In this document: in pieces, positions 26,792 to 35,008 of the stretch
Position numbering within the stretch: the stretch's first letter is position 1
Layout of the letters: every line of letters begins with the position of its first letter
Origin: Acetobacteraceae bacterium
GTDB taxonomy: Bacteria; Pseudomonadota; Alphaproteobacteria; Acetobacterales; Acetobacteraceae
Assembly: GCA_947474705.1 (NCBI GenBank)
Contig: CANJJS010000004.1
Coordinates: forward strand, 57,295-121,294
Length of the DNA stretch: 64,000 nucleotides
Direction of reading: 5' to 3'
Notes under the pieces: generated by a model
The model's input: the letters and a program-made list of their open reading frames with translations, nothing else
The model's database searches: none
What the model was told of the DNA's origin: nothing
Program-made: the position numbers and the translations under genes

Positions 26792-28366
26792 ATGACCGGC
26801 ATCGCCCCCATTCGACGCGCGTTGATCTCCGTCTCCGACAAATCGGGCCTCGTGGCGTTCGCCCAGGCTCTGGCGGCGAGGGGGGTGGAGATTTTGTCGA
26901 CGGGCGGGTCGGCGAAGGCGCTGCGCGACGCGGGCGTACCGGTGAAGGAGGTCGCGGACCACACCGGGTTTCCCGAAATCCTCGACGGCCGCGTGAAAAC
27001 CCTCGTGCCGCAAATCCACGGCGGCATTCTGGGCCGCCGCGACAGCGCCGAGCACCGCGCGCAAATGGAAGCGCACGCCATCGCCCCGATCGATCTGGTC
27101 GCGGTCAACCTGTACCCATTCGAAGCCACGGTGGCGAAGGGCGCGCCCGACGACGACTGTGTGGAAAACATCGACATCGGCGGGCCCGCGCTGATCCGCG
27201 CCGCCGCGAAGAACCACGATTTCGTCACGATCCTGACCGAGCCCGAGCAATACGAAACCGTGCTGGCGGAACTGGCTGAGCACGGCGGCACGACACTCGC
27301 CACGCGGCGGCGGCTGGCGGGCGAAGCCTATGCCCGCACCGCCGCCTACGACGCCGCCATCGGAGCCTGGTTCGCGGAAAAGCGCGAGGAGGCATTCCCG
27401 AAGCGCATGACCATCGCCGGGACACTTCGGCAACTCACCCGTTACGGCGAGAACCCGCATCAGGCGGCGGGGTTTTACGCGGCCTCGGCGCGGCCCGGCG
27501 TGGCGTCGGCGACGCAGATCCAGGGCAAGGAATTGTCCTACAACAACCTGAACGACACCGACGCGGCCTTCGAGTGCGTGGCGGAGTTCGACGCGCCGAC
27601 GGTCGTCATCGTCAAGCACGCCAACCCCTGCGGCGTCGCCTCCGCCGCGTCGCTGGCCGAGGCATGGGATGGCGCGATGCGGTGCGACCCGGTGTCGCCG
27701 TACGGTGGGATCGTCGCCGTCAACCGGGTGTTGGACGGGCCGGCGGCGGAGAAAATCGCCGCGATCTTTTCCGAGGTCATCATCGCGCCGGACGCGGACG
27801 AGGCGGCCCGCGCGATCCTGGCCCGCAAACGCAATTTGCGCCTGCTTCTTACTGGCGGCCTGCCCAACCCAGGCGCCCCCGGCATGACATTTCGCAGCGT
27901 CGCGGGCGGCTTCCTGGCGCAAAGCCGCGACGCCGGCCGCATCGGTCCGGGCGACGTCCAGGTGGTGACCAGGCGCGCCCCCACGGCGGCGGAACTGGAG
28001 GACCTGATCTTCGCCTTCCGCGTCTGCAAACACGTCAAATCCAACGCCATCGTATACGCCAAGGCGGGCGCCACCGTCGGCATCGGCGCGGGTCAGATGA
28101 GCCGGGTCGATTCCGCCCGCATCGCCGCCTGGAAGTCGGAGGAAGCCGCCAAGGCCATTGGGCTCCCCGGACGCCTGACGCGGGGCAGCGTGGTGGCCTC
28201 CGACGCCTTCTTCCCCTTCGCCGATGGGCTGGAAGCCGCCGCCTCCGCGGGCGCCACGGCGGTGATCCAACCCGGCGGATCGATCCGCGATGCCGAGGTC
28301 ATAGCGGCCGCCGATGCCGCCGGTTTGGCGATGGTGTTCACGGGGATGCGGCACTTCCGCCACTGA
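26792..28366 (+). CDS. purH: Bifunctional AICAR formyltransferase / IMP cyclohydrolase
   Basis: 524 residues, the last two steps of IMP synthesis. The N-terminal MGS-like cyclohydrolase domain (~1-195) has [20 protein letters not shown] and [13 protein letters not shown]. The C-terminal transformylase has [13 protein letters not shown], the catalytic KHANPCG and a late CVEFDAPT-type region. Length matches the usual ~525. The first 14 codons of the open frame were dropped because [17 protein letters not shown] is the family start. Eighty-five bases later a tRNA gene begins. Confidence 0.97.
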   Translation: MTGIAPIRRALISVSDKSGLVAFAQALAARGVEILSTGGSAKALRDAGVPVKEVADHTGFPEILDGRVKTLVPQIHGGILGRRDSAEHRAQMEAHAIAPIDLVAVNLYPFEATVAKGAPDDDCVENIDIGGPALIRAAAKNHDFVTILTEPEQYETVLAELAEHGGTTLATRRRLAGEAYARTAAYDAAIGAWFAEKREEAFPKRMTIAGTLRQLTRYGENPHQAAGFYAASARPGVASATQIQGKELSYNNLNDTDAAFECVAEFDAPTVVIVKHANPCGVASAASLAEAWDGAMRCDPVSPYGGIVAVNRVLDGPAAEKIAAIFSEVIIAPDADEAARAILARKRNLRLLLTGGLPNPGAPGMTFRSVAGGFLAQSRDAGRIGPGDVQVVTRRAPTAAELEDLIFAFRVCKHVKSNAIVYAKAGATVGIGAGQMSRVDSARIAAWKSEEAAKAIGLPGRLTRGSVVASDAFFPFADGLEAAASAGATAVIQPGGSIRDAEVIAAADAAGLAMVFTGMRHFRH

Positions 28367-28451
28367 CCGGACGATTCCTGTCCGGTTCCTTACGAACGGA
28401 GGTTGACGGGCCCGCCAAGGTGGGGCTATTCCCCGCGCCTCTCGGACCGAT

Positions 28452-28526
28452 GGCGGCGTAGCTCAGCGGTAGAGCAGGGGAATCATAATCCCTTGGTCGG
28501 CGGTTCAAATCCGTCCGCCGCTACCA
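28452..28526 (+). tRNA. tRNA-Met (CAT), elongator type, encoded CCA
   Basis: A 75-base cloverleaf. The acceptor stem pairs GGCGGCG with CGCCGCT (one G-T), the D stem is GCTC/GAGC, and the anticodon stem GGGGA/TCCCT closes the loop ATCATAA with anticodon CAT. The T stem GGCGG/CCGTC closes TTCAAAT. Discriminator A is followed by an encoded CCA. The paired first base (not the mismatched C1-A72 of initiator tRNA) indicates elongator Met; a lysidine-modified Ile2 tRNA also reads CAT but fits less well. Confidence 0.93.
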
Positions 28527-28637
28527 TCCCCGAGACACACCCCCGTCGCGCCTCGCCGATTTGATGGCGCGTCCCCCTTGGGCTAACCTCTTCCCCACCG
28601 GGGCCGTCCGGAAGCAACAAGTCACGGACGTATTCCC

Positions 28638-29561
28638 ATGCCGATCTGGATCGCGATTTCCGTCACCGCGGCGCTGCTGCAGTGCTGGCGGACCGCCCTG
28701 CAACAAAAACTGCGCGGCGTGCTGTCGGTGAACGGCGCGGGGTTTGTCCGCTACCTCTACGGCTTTCCGGTCGGCGTGGCGATTTTCGTCATCGCCCTGA
28801 ATGTCACCGGCGCGCCCATCCCCGCGATCAACCCGCGCTTCCTCCTGTTCTGCGCGTTGGGCGGTCTGGGCCAGATTCTGGCTACCAATCTTCTTATTAT
28901 GTCCTTCGGCTACCGTAATTTCGCGGTCGGCACGGCCTATTCCAAAACCGAAACGGTGCAGAGCGCCATCCTCGCGCTGATCCTCCTGAACGAACCGTTG
29001 AGTTCGCTCGCCTGGATCGGCATGGGCGTGGGGGTCGTCGGCGTCATGACCCTGTCGCTGGCCGGACGCGGCCTGAAACCGGGCGATCTCCTGGCCGCGA
29101 CCATCCAGCCGGCGGCGTTGTGCGGTCTGGGCTCCGGCCTGGTGTTCGGCTTCACCACCGTGTTCATCAAAATGGCGAACCAGGCGCTGGAAGGACCGAG
29201 CCTGACCGTGCGTGCTTTGTTCTCCTTGGCCATCGCCAACGCGCTGCAAATCGCGATGCAAGGCGGGTGGCTGCTGCTGCGCGAACCCCAGGAACTGAAA
29301 AAAGCCTTCACCAGTTGGCGCAGTTCCATGTGGGTCGGCGCGATGTCCGGCTGCGGCTCCGCCTGCTGGTTCACTGGCTTCGCCATCGCGCCGGTGGCGA
29401 TGGTGCGCGCGGTGGGCCAGGTCGAGGTCGTGTTCACCCTTCTCTTCAGCCGCTTTTATCTGAAGGAAGTGCTGAAACGCACCGACGTCGCGGGCCTGGT
29501 GCTGGTGGTCGGCGGCGTGCTGCTGGTCATTCTCGGCGCGAAATTCAGCTACACGCCGTAG
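28638..29561 (+). CDS. EamA/DMT family transporter
   Basis: A 307-residue drug/metabolite transporter with ten hydrophobic helices in two EamA repeats. The first repeat contains YRNFAVGTAYSKTETVQSA and the second VGQVEVVFTLLFSRFYLKE, in the same relative place. It likely exports an amino acid, nucleotide precursor or drug; substrate unknown. The ATG has only a weak upstream site. It is a single gene between the tRNA and a repeat-rich intergenic region. Confidence 0.88.
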   Translation: MPIWIAISVTAALLQCWRTALQQKLRGVLSVNGAGFVRYLYGFPVGVAIFVIALNVTGAPIPAINPRFLLFCALGGLGQILATNLLIMSFGYRNFAVGTAYSKTETVQSAILALILLNEPLSSLAWIGMGVGVVGVMTLSLAGRGLKPGDLLAATIQPAALCGLGSGLVFGFTTVFIKMANQALEGPSLTVRALFSLAIANALQIAMQGGWLLLREPQELKKAFTSWRSSMWVGAMSGCGSACWFTGFAIAPVAMVRAVGQVEVVFTLLFSRFYLKEVLKRTDVAGLVLVVGGVLLVILGAKFSYTP

Positions 29562-29600
29562 TACCAACCGTTAAAAATATCGACTCCTGCCTCTCCCCGT

Positions 29601-29810
29601 CGTGCTACGGTGGTCGTAAATTCGCGGAATGAAAATCCGCCGTCTGGCACGCACTCTCCTCGTCATGGCCCGGCTTGTTCGGGCCACCGGGAGTGCCAAA
29701 AAGGCGGGATTGTGCCGCTACCGGTCCCCCGATCGAGTCGGGGGATGACGAGGAGATGTTGTGCCTGACTTCGAATTTTCATTCCGTGGATGTACGGCCA
29801 CCGTAGCCCC
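29601..29810. repeat. MITE-like element: long imperfect inverted repeat with nested hairpins
   Basis: The outer arms 29601-29636 and 29775-29810 are inverted copies matching at 30 of 36 positions. Inside lies a second perfect 12-base inverted pair, TCTCCTCGTCAT (29655-29666) with ATGACGAGGAGA (29745-29756). Within that, two hairpins: GGCCCG...CGGGCC (29667-29685) and CCCCCGA...TCGGGGG (29726-29744). It fills most of the 295-base gap between two convergent genes and has no coding capacity. The inner part resembles the element at 34021. Confidence 0.7.
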
Positions 29811-29856
29811 GTCGTGACCCGATTGAATCGGGCCGCGATAGAGAGAATCCGCTGGC

Positions 29857-30765
29857 TCAGGCGTAGGCCGCGAACACCTCTTCCAGCGCCTTCATCTGAT
29901 TCCCCGCGGCGGAGGACGGCACCAGGATCGGCGTATGCACACCCGCCGCGCGCCAGGCCTCCACGCCTTCCCGCACCTTCGCCGCGGGTCCGAACAACGT
30001 GTTGTCGGCCAGCCAGCGGTCGGAGAAATATTTCGGCACATCCTCGCGCCGTCCCTCGTCGATGGCCTTTTCGATCGCGTCCATTTCCTCGACGTAACCC
30101 GCTTCGCGCCAATAATTCCGGTAGTTCGGCAGGTTGCCATAGCTGGTCAGGGTGCGGCGGTTCACCGCTTTCGCGGCCTCGATATCGTCGCTGATGCAGG
30201 TTGGGATCATGTTGCCGATGAAGAAATCGGGGCTGTTCCGCTTGCTGTCCGGCAGCGCCGCCAGCGACTGGCCCATATGCGACAGAGAGGCATTGGCGAA
30301 CACCACGCCCTCCGCCAGTTCGCCCGCCAGGGCCACCATCCGCTTGCGCAGCGCCGCGACGATGACCGGCGCCAGGGGCCCAAACCCATCCTGTGCCCGG
30401 TATTTCTCGATGAACGACCGTGTATCGGCCAGCGGTTTGCCGGGCGTCACGCCCATCCGCACATGCGACGGCCCGTGCGCGATGCCGATGCCCAGCCGGA
30501 ACCGGCCGCCGGAAATTTCGTGCATCATGGCCGCGCTCTGGGCGAAATCGACGATGGTGCGCTGATAAATCGGCGCGATCGCCGTGCCGAAGGTCAAAGA
30601 CCGGGTATTCCAGGCCAGCGCCTCGCACATCGACATGTTGCCGAACGGACTCGGTGTGTAGACCCCCGCGAAACCACGCTTTTCGGTTTCCTGGCACAGT
30701 TCGATGGTCCGGCGGCGGCGGCCCGGCACCGCGATCAGGCACAAGGCCGGCATTTCGTTGGACAT
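29857..30765 (-). CDS. LLM class flavin-dependent oxidoreductase (fourth)
   Basis: A 302-residue luciferase-like enzyme. Support: TIELCQETEKRGFAGVYTPS near the N-terminus, LTFGTAIAPIYQRTIVDFAQ with family spacing, GGRFRLGIGIAHGPSH and a C-terminal KVREGVEAWRAAGVHTPI segment typical of F420-type LLM proteins. GGGAGAA precedes the ATG. The small secreted protein gene lies 30 bases upstream on the same strand, so the two may share a transcript. Substrate unknown; it is adjacent to the Rieske/amidohydrolase block on the other strand. Confidence 0.87.
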   Translation of the reverse strand: MSNEMPALCLIAVPGRRRRTIELCQETEKRGFAGVYTPSPFGNMSMCEALAWNTRSLTFGTAIAPIYQRTIVDFAQSAAMMHEISGGRFRLGIGIAHGPSHVRMGVTPGKPLADTRSFIEKYRAQDGFGPLAPVIVAALRKRMVALAGELAEGVVFANASLSHMGQSLAALPDSKRNSPDFFIGNMIPTCISDDIEAAKAVNRRTLTSYGNLPNYRNYWREAGYVEEMDAIEKAIDEGRREDVPKYFSDRWLADNTLFGPAAKVREGVEAWRAAGVHTPILVPSSAAGNQMKALEEVFAAYA

Positions 30766-30795
30766 TTCGTTTCTCCCGTTAAAATCTGGACCCGT

Positions 30796-31218
30796 TCAGC
30801 GGATCGAGGTGGGCCGCCCACCGGCGGCTGGCGGCTTCTCCGGAAGCCATGCGTCCGTCCATCCCTCTTGTCCATTCCGTTCGGTGACCGCGACCTGAGT
30901 CCGCCCAGGCCCCGCCCGCTTGACGATCGCGATGGCCATCGGCCCACGCACGATTTCGCAATTTGGCCGGTCCACCGCCTCCCCACGCCGCGCCGCGGCC
31001 AACCGCACCAGATCGGCCTCCGACCGGCACAGCGCCGCGCCCCGGTCCAGCCGTGGCCAAAGTTCGGGCGAGGCCTTCACATCCGGACCTTCCAGCTTCG
31101 GCGGACGCACCACGACATTGGGCGCGTTGAGGTAAATCTGTGCCCGCGCGGTGTCCGTGGCGCCGAGACCCAGCAGGAGCGCGAGAAGGATCGGACGGGA
31201 ACAGCCGTAAAGGCGCAT
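30796..31218 (-). CDS. Small secreted protein of unknown function
   Basis: 140 residues with a Sec signal peptide (MRLYGCSRPILLALLLGLGA, likely cleavage after ARA near 26). The mature part starts QIYLNAPNVVVRPPKLEG and carries two cysteines (AALCRSEAD and RPNCEIVRG). No family recognised. AGGAGA six bases before the ATG fixes the start; the longer frame upstream runs through tandem repeats. It is the first gene of a possible pair with the LLM gene. Confidence 0.7.
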   Translation of the reverse strand: MRLYGCSRPILLALLLGLGATDTARAQIYLNAPNVVVRPPKLEGPDVKASPELWPRLDRGAALCRSEADLVRLAAARRGEAVDRPNCEIVRGPMAIAIVKRAGPGRTQVAVTERNGQEGWTDAWLPEKPPAAGGRPTSIR

Positions 31219-31271
31219 GGTATCTCCTGGAACGAGCCCGCGTGAGCGGTCCATGGTGCCGCCCGCCGCGG

Positions 31272-31333
31272 CCCGCGGCAAGACCGTCGTCCGCGACCCG
31301 CGGCAAGACCGTCGTCCGCGACCCGCGGCAAGA
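31272..31333. repeat. 25-base tandem repeat, about 2.5 copies
   Basis: Two identical 25-base units (31272-31296 and 31297-31321) and the first 12 bases of a third (31322-31333). Each unit contains the palindrome CCGCGG and the half CGTCGTC. It lies in the 184-base region between the divergent secreted-protein and Rieske genes, so copy number could affect promoter spacing. Identity between units suggests recent slippage. Confidence 0.85.
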
Positions 31334-31402
31334 GTCATCCACGGGGTTGGCCAGCGGCTCAGGTCCTGGCACACTCATGGGCGAAAGCTTCAGGAGACGA
31401 AC

Positions 31403-31717
31403 ATGGCTGACGGTTGGGTACGGGTCGCGGCGAAAGCGGATGTGGCGGAAGGCAAGGCCTTCGGCGTCAAGACGGGCGGCAAGGAAATCGCGATCTACCA
31501 TCTGCCGGGCGGAGAATTCTGCGCGACCGACAATATTTGCAGCCATGAATACGCGCTGCTGACCGAAGGCTGGCTGGAAAACGGCTGCATCGAATGCCCA
31601 CTGCACGCGGCGCAGTTCGACTGCCGCACCGGCAAGGCGCTCTCGGCCCCAGCCGACGAGGACCTGAAAGTCTACCAGGTCAAGATCGAGGGCGACGACA
31701 TCCTCATCCAGATCTAA
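31403..31717 (+). CDS. Rieske [2Fe-2S] ferredoxin-like protein
   Basis: A 104-residue one-domain Rieske protein. The cluster ligands are C-x-H in NICSHEYALL and C-x-x-H in IECPLHAAQFD, 16 residues apart, the ferredoxin spacing of oxygenase systems. It would carry electrons to an oxygenase, but no Rieske oxygenase alpha subunit lies in the window. CAGGAGACGA precedes the ATG. The first amidohydrolase gene starts 12 bases after its stop, so all three are probably one operon. Confidence 0.92.
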   Translation: MADGWVRVAAKADVAEGKAFGVKTGGKEIAIYHLPGGEFCATDNICSHEYALLTEGWLENGCIECPLHAAQFDCRTGKALSAPADEDLKVYQVKIEGDDILIQI

Positions 31718-31729
31718 GGGCCGCGTTCG

Positions 31730-32812
31730 ATGGCCGGACAACTGGTGATCGACAGCGATATCCATCCAACGGTCGGCGGGATGAAGGCGATCATGCCTTA
31801 TCTCAACGACCATTGGCGGGAGATGGTGGTGCGGCGCGGGATCGACGACATGGTCACGATCAGCTACCCCACCACCAATCCGTTGTCGTTTCGCGGCGAC
31901 TGGAAAGACGAGACGGGCAAGGCGGGCACATCCGTGGCCGCCATGGCCCGCCAGGCGCTGGATCCCTTCGGCACCTCGATCGCCATCTGCAACTGCCTTT
32001 ATGGCGCTCAGGCGGCGTACAGCGAGGATCTGGGGGCGGCGATCGCGCGGGGCGTGAACGATTGGATCGCGAAGGAGTGGCTCGATCGCGATCCACGCCT
32101 GCGCGCCTCCATCGTCGTGCCGCAACAGAACGTCGAAATGGCGGTCGACGAGATTGAGCGCGTGGCGAAAGACAAGCGCTTCGTCCAGGTGCTGCTGCTG
32201 GTCAGCGGCGACACCGCTCTGGGCCGCCGCCATAACTGGCCGATCTACCAGGCGGCGCTGCGCCACGGCCTGACCATCGGCATCCACGCCGGCAGCATGT
32301 ACCGCCACGCCACCACCTCCGTCGGCTGGGCGTCCAGCTTCACCGAGGAATACGTGAACCACGCGACCGCCTTTCAGTCGCAGCTCATGAGCCTGGTGAC
32401 CGAAGGTGTCTTCGCCAAATACCCCGAACTGACCGTCGTCCTGATGGAATCGGGCGTCAGTTGGCTGCCCGCCTTCATGTGGCGCCTGACCAAATTCTGG
32501 AAGGGGCTGCGCAGCGAAATCCCCTGGGTGTCCGACCCGCCGACCTCCATCATCCGCGATCGCGTCAAACTGACGCTGCAACCCTTCGACGGGCCCACCG
32601 ACGATGGCGGCATCGCACGGCTGATGGATCACATCGGCTCGGACGAGATGCTGCTGTTCTCGACCGACTACCCGCACTGGCAGTTCGAGGGCGAGGCCGC
32701 GATGCCCGCCGGCTTCGATGCCACGCTGGCGAAAAAGATCATGGCGGATAATCCGCTGCGCACCTATCCTCGGCTGCAACCACAGACGGCCACACGGGAG
32801 ACCGCGTCATGA
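31730..32812 (+). CDS. Amidohydrolase family protein (ACMSD/resorcylate decarboxylase-like), first
   Basis: A 360-residue metal-dependent TIM-barrel hydrolase or decarboxylase (amidohydrolase-2 group). Strand 1 has VIDSDIHPTVGG (D-x-D-x-H metal motif), GLTIGIHAGSMYRH supplies the strand-5 histidine region and LLFSTDYPHWQFEG the late aspartate. The group includes ACMSD and resorcylate decarboxylases, so decarboxylation of an aromatic or muconate acid is plausible. Its ATGA stop/start overlap with the next amidohydrolase gene implies translational coupling. The pair look like diverged duplicates. Confidence 0.85.
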   Translation: MAGQLVIDSDIHPTVGGMKAIMPYLNDHWREMVVRRGIDDMVTISYPTTNPLSFRGDWKDETGKAGTSVAAMARQALDPFGTSIAICNCLYGAQAAYSEDLGAAIARGVNDWIAKEWLDRDPRLRASIVVPQQNVEMAVDEIERVAKDKRFVQVLLLVSGDTALGRRHNWPIYQAALRHGLTIGIHAGSMYRHATTSVGWASSFTEEYVNHATAFQSQLMSLVTEGVFAKYPELTVVLMESGVSWLPAFMWRLTKFWKGLRSEIPWVSDPPTSIIRDRVKLTLQPFDGPTDDGGIARLMDHIGSDEMLLFSTDYPHWQFEGEAAMPAGFDATLAKKIMADNPLRTYPRLQPQTATRETAS

Positions 32813-33945
32813 ACGTCGACGTCCTGAACCGCTCCGGCATCCAGCCGGCCAATTCGTCCAAACTCGCGATCGCCGATGGCGACATCCATCCGCGCGCCAA
32901 GCGCAATGGGATCGGCGGCGTGAGCCCGGAACTGTATCCCTACATGACCAAGGCCTGGATCGAGCACATCCAGACCTTCGGTGTGACCTTCCGCCAGCCC
33001 TGGGAGAAAGGCTCCGCCTATCCCAAGAACCAGCCGCAGGCCTCCCGCCGCGACGCCTGGGTGGCCAACGGCACCGCGACGCCCTGGGGGCCCGGCAGCG
33101 ACGTCGCGTTCATGGCCGAACAGCACCTCGACCCCAACAACGTCGCTTTGGGCATTCTGAACCCCCTCGGCGCCGGGCAGGGCGCGATCAACCCCGACCT
33201 GTCCAACGCGATCTGCTGCGCCACCAACGACTGGCAGAAGGTCGAGTGGATCGCGAAAGACGCGCGGTTGAAGGCCTCCGTCGTGATCCCGTACGAGGAC
33301 ACCGTGGCCTCGGTCAAAGAGATCGAACGCCGCGCCAACGACATGGATTTCGCTCAGGTCTTCATGCTGAGCAAAACCAACGAACCCATGGGCCAACGCC
33401 GCTACTGGCCGATCTACGAAGCCGCCGCCGCGACCGGCATGCCGCTCGGCGTCCACGCCTTCGGCCATGGCGGGTATTCCAACACCACCGGCGGCTGGGC
33501 GTCCTACTACATCGAGGAAATGGTCGGCCACTCCATGGCCCAACAGGCCGTGCTGACCAGCATGATCCTGGAAGGCGTGTTCGAGCGCATTCCCTCCCTC
33601 AAGCTCGTCCTCATCGAAGGCGGCATGGCCTGGGCCGCCGCGCTCGGCTGGCGCCTCGACGCGCAGTGGAAAAAGCTGAAACAGGAACTGCCGCACCTGA
33701 AACGCGCCCCGTCGGAATACATCCGCTCCAACGTGTGGTTCACGACCCAGCCCATCGAGGAACCGGAACCCCGCTTCCACCTGGCCGAGGCGATGGACTG
33801 GATCGGCTGGGACCGCATCCTGTTCGCGACGGACTACCCGCATTGGGATTACGACGATCCCGCGACCTCGCTGCCGTTCGCGATGACGGACGAACAACGC
33901 CGCGGAATCTTCCAGGACAACGCGAAGAACGTTTACCGGGTTTAA
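32809..33945 (+). CDS. Amidohydrolase family protein (ACMSD/resorcylate decarboxylase-like), second
   Basis: 378 residues of the same group as the preceding protein, sharing the layout with IADGDIHPRAKRNG at strand 1, MPLGVHAFGHGGY at the histidine and RILFATDYPHWDYDD near the C-terminus. Identity with its neighbour is moderate, so the duplication is old and the two may form a heteromer or act in sequence. It starts inside the stop codon of the first. A small hairpin follows at 33951. Confidence 0.85.
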   Translation: MNVDVLNRSGIQPANSSKLAIADGDIHPRAKRNGIGGVSPELYPYMTKAWIEHIQTFGVTFRQPWEKGSAYPKNQPQASRRDAWVANGTATPWGPGSDVAFMAEQHLDPNNVALGILNPLGAGQGAINPDLSNAICCATNDWQKVEWIAKDARLKASVVIPYEDTVASVKEIERRANDMDFAQVFMLSKTNEPMGQRRYWPIYEAAAATGMPLGVHAFGHGGYSNTTGGWASYYIEEMVGHSMAQQAVLTSMILEGVFERIPSLKLVLIEGGMAWAAALGWRLDAQWKKLKQELPHLKRAPSEYIRSNVWFTTQPIEEPEPRFHLAEAMDWIGWDRILFATDYPHWDYDDPATSLPFAMTDEQRRGIFQDNAKNVYRV

Positions 33946-34322
33946 AGCCAGCCGCCCCAAAGGCGGCCGGCCGGGCGGCCTGTAATAACAACCGAGTCGC
34001 CCGCCGGACACACACCTGCTCTCGCCATCATGGCCTGCCCCCGCCCATGCGTGGGCGGGCCTGATCGAGCCGGGGGACGGCCACGGCGAGAACATGCCAC
34101 CGGCCGTGCGACGCGATAATCCACCGGCGTCGCCATGGGCAACGTGCCGCTTGGCGCGCTCGCGACAAACGGCGGCGAGCGTCAGGATTTCCGCCCGCCA
34201 TTTCACGGCCAGCCCATGGATCCGCCGGGCAACCGTCAGCACGTCCCCGACACGCGGCGATTGGCGGACTCCACCCATCCGTGGCTTACTTTCCACCCAC
34301 GACCAACAAAGGGGGAACGATC
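33946..34322. other. Gene-free region with palindromic repeat
   Basis: 377 bases between the second amidohydrolase and the barrel protein. It holds a small hairpin (GCCGCC-CCAAA-GGCGGC, 33951-33967) just after the amidohydrolase stop and the palindromic element at 34021-34090. Open frames across it lack a ribosome site and family-like sequence. Confidence 0.5.
34021..34090. repeat. Intergenic palindromic repeat of the same type as 29655-29756
   Basis: Outer arms CTCGCC (34021-34026) and GGCGAG (34085-34090), inner GGCC pairs, and an 8-pair hairpin CCCGCCCA-TGCG-TGGGCGGG (34040-34059). The stretch GATCGAGCCGGGGGA matches GATCGAGTCGGGGGA of the 29.7 kb element at 14 of 15 positions, which suggests one repeat family. 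No coding capacity. Confidence 0.6.
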
Positions 34323-34994
34323 ATGCCCAAAACCCGAGGCACCGGCCTGCTGATGGCCTGGACTGACGTCGATCCGGCGCACGAAGCCGAGTTCAATCGC
34401 TGGTACGACGAGGAACATATCGGCCGTCTGCTCGCCATTCCCGGCTTCCTGAACGCGGGCCGCTATCGCGCGTTGCGGGGCGGCCCCAAATATCTCGCGA
34501 TGTACGAGCTGGAAGACCATAACGTCCTTCGCTCCGCGGCCTTCATCGACGCCGTGCGCTATCAGCCCTCGCCGCGCCGTCTCGCGACGTCCCCCAGCAC
34601 CGCGGGGCGGAATTTCATTCTGAATGGATACCGGCAAATCTTTCCGGCCCGGACCCATCCGGCCGAGAACCCCGTGGAGATGCCGAAATATCTGCAAATG
34701 GGCCGGATGGACGTCATGGCCTCGATGGAAGAAGAGTTCAACGACTGGTACAACACCTGTTACATCCCGGGGTTCCTGACCGTCCCTGGCGTCGTCCGCG
34801 CCCGCCGTTACACCGCCGTCGAGGCGCAACCGAAATATCTGACCGTCTACGAGTTCGACAATCCGAACGTTCCGGATACCGAACCCTGGAAAGCCCTGCG
34901 GGAGTCGAACCCATGGAGCAAGCGCGTTCGTCCGGCGATGCGCCTGGACGAAGGCTCGCCAGCCGTGTTCGAACGCATTTTCCCCACTTTGTAA
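34323..34994 (+). CDS. Double ferredoxin-like (dimeric alpha-beta barrel) protein
   Basis: 223 residues made of two similar halves. Half one has EFNRWYDEEHIGRLLAIPGF then PKYLAMYELED; half two has EFNDWYNTCYIPGFLTVPGV then PKYLTVYEFDN. This repeat is that of fused dimeric alpha-beta barrel proteins such as EthD- and DUF4286-like ones, often accessory to oxygenases or degrading small aromatics. GGGGGAA precedes the ATG. A lipocalin-like gene follows after 14 bases. Exact activity unknown. Confidence 0.8.
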   Translation: MPKTRGTGLLMAWTDVDPAHEAEFNRWYDEEHIGRLLAIPGFLNAGRYRALRGGPKYLAMYELEDHNVLRSAAFIDAVRYQPSPRRLATSPSTAGRNFILNGYRQIFPARTHPAENPVEMPKYLQMGRMDVMASMEEEFNDWYNTCYIPGFLTVPGVVRARRYTAVEAQPKYLTVYEFDNPNVPDTEPWKALRESNPWSKRVRPAMRLDEGSPAVFERIFPTL

Positions 34995-35008
34995 GTAAGG
35001 ACAGCACC

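Noticed and set aside
28452..28526. tRNA-Met as an integration site for an island
   Set aside because: No copy of the tRNA 3' end and no integrase was noticed in the window; the next gene is an ordinary transporter.
31272..31333. Tandem repeats considered as a CRISPR array
   Set aside because: The units are directly adjacent with no spacers, and no cas genes are present.
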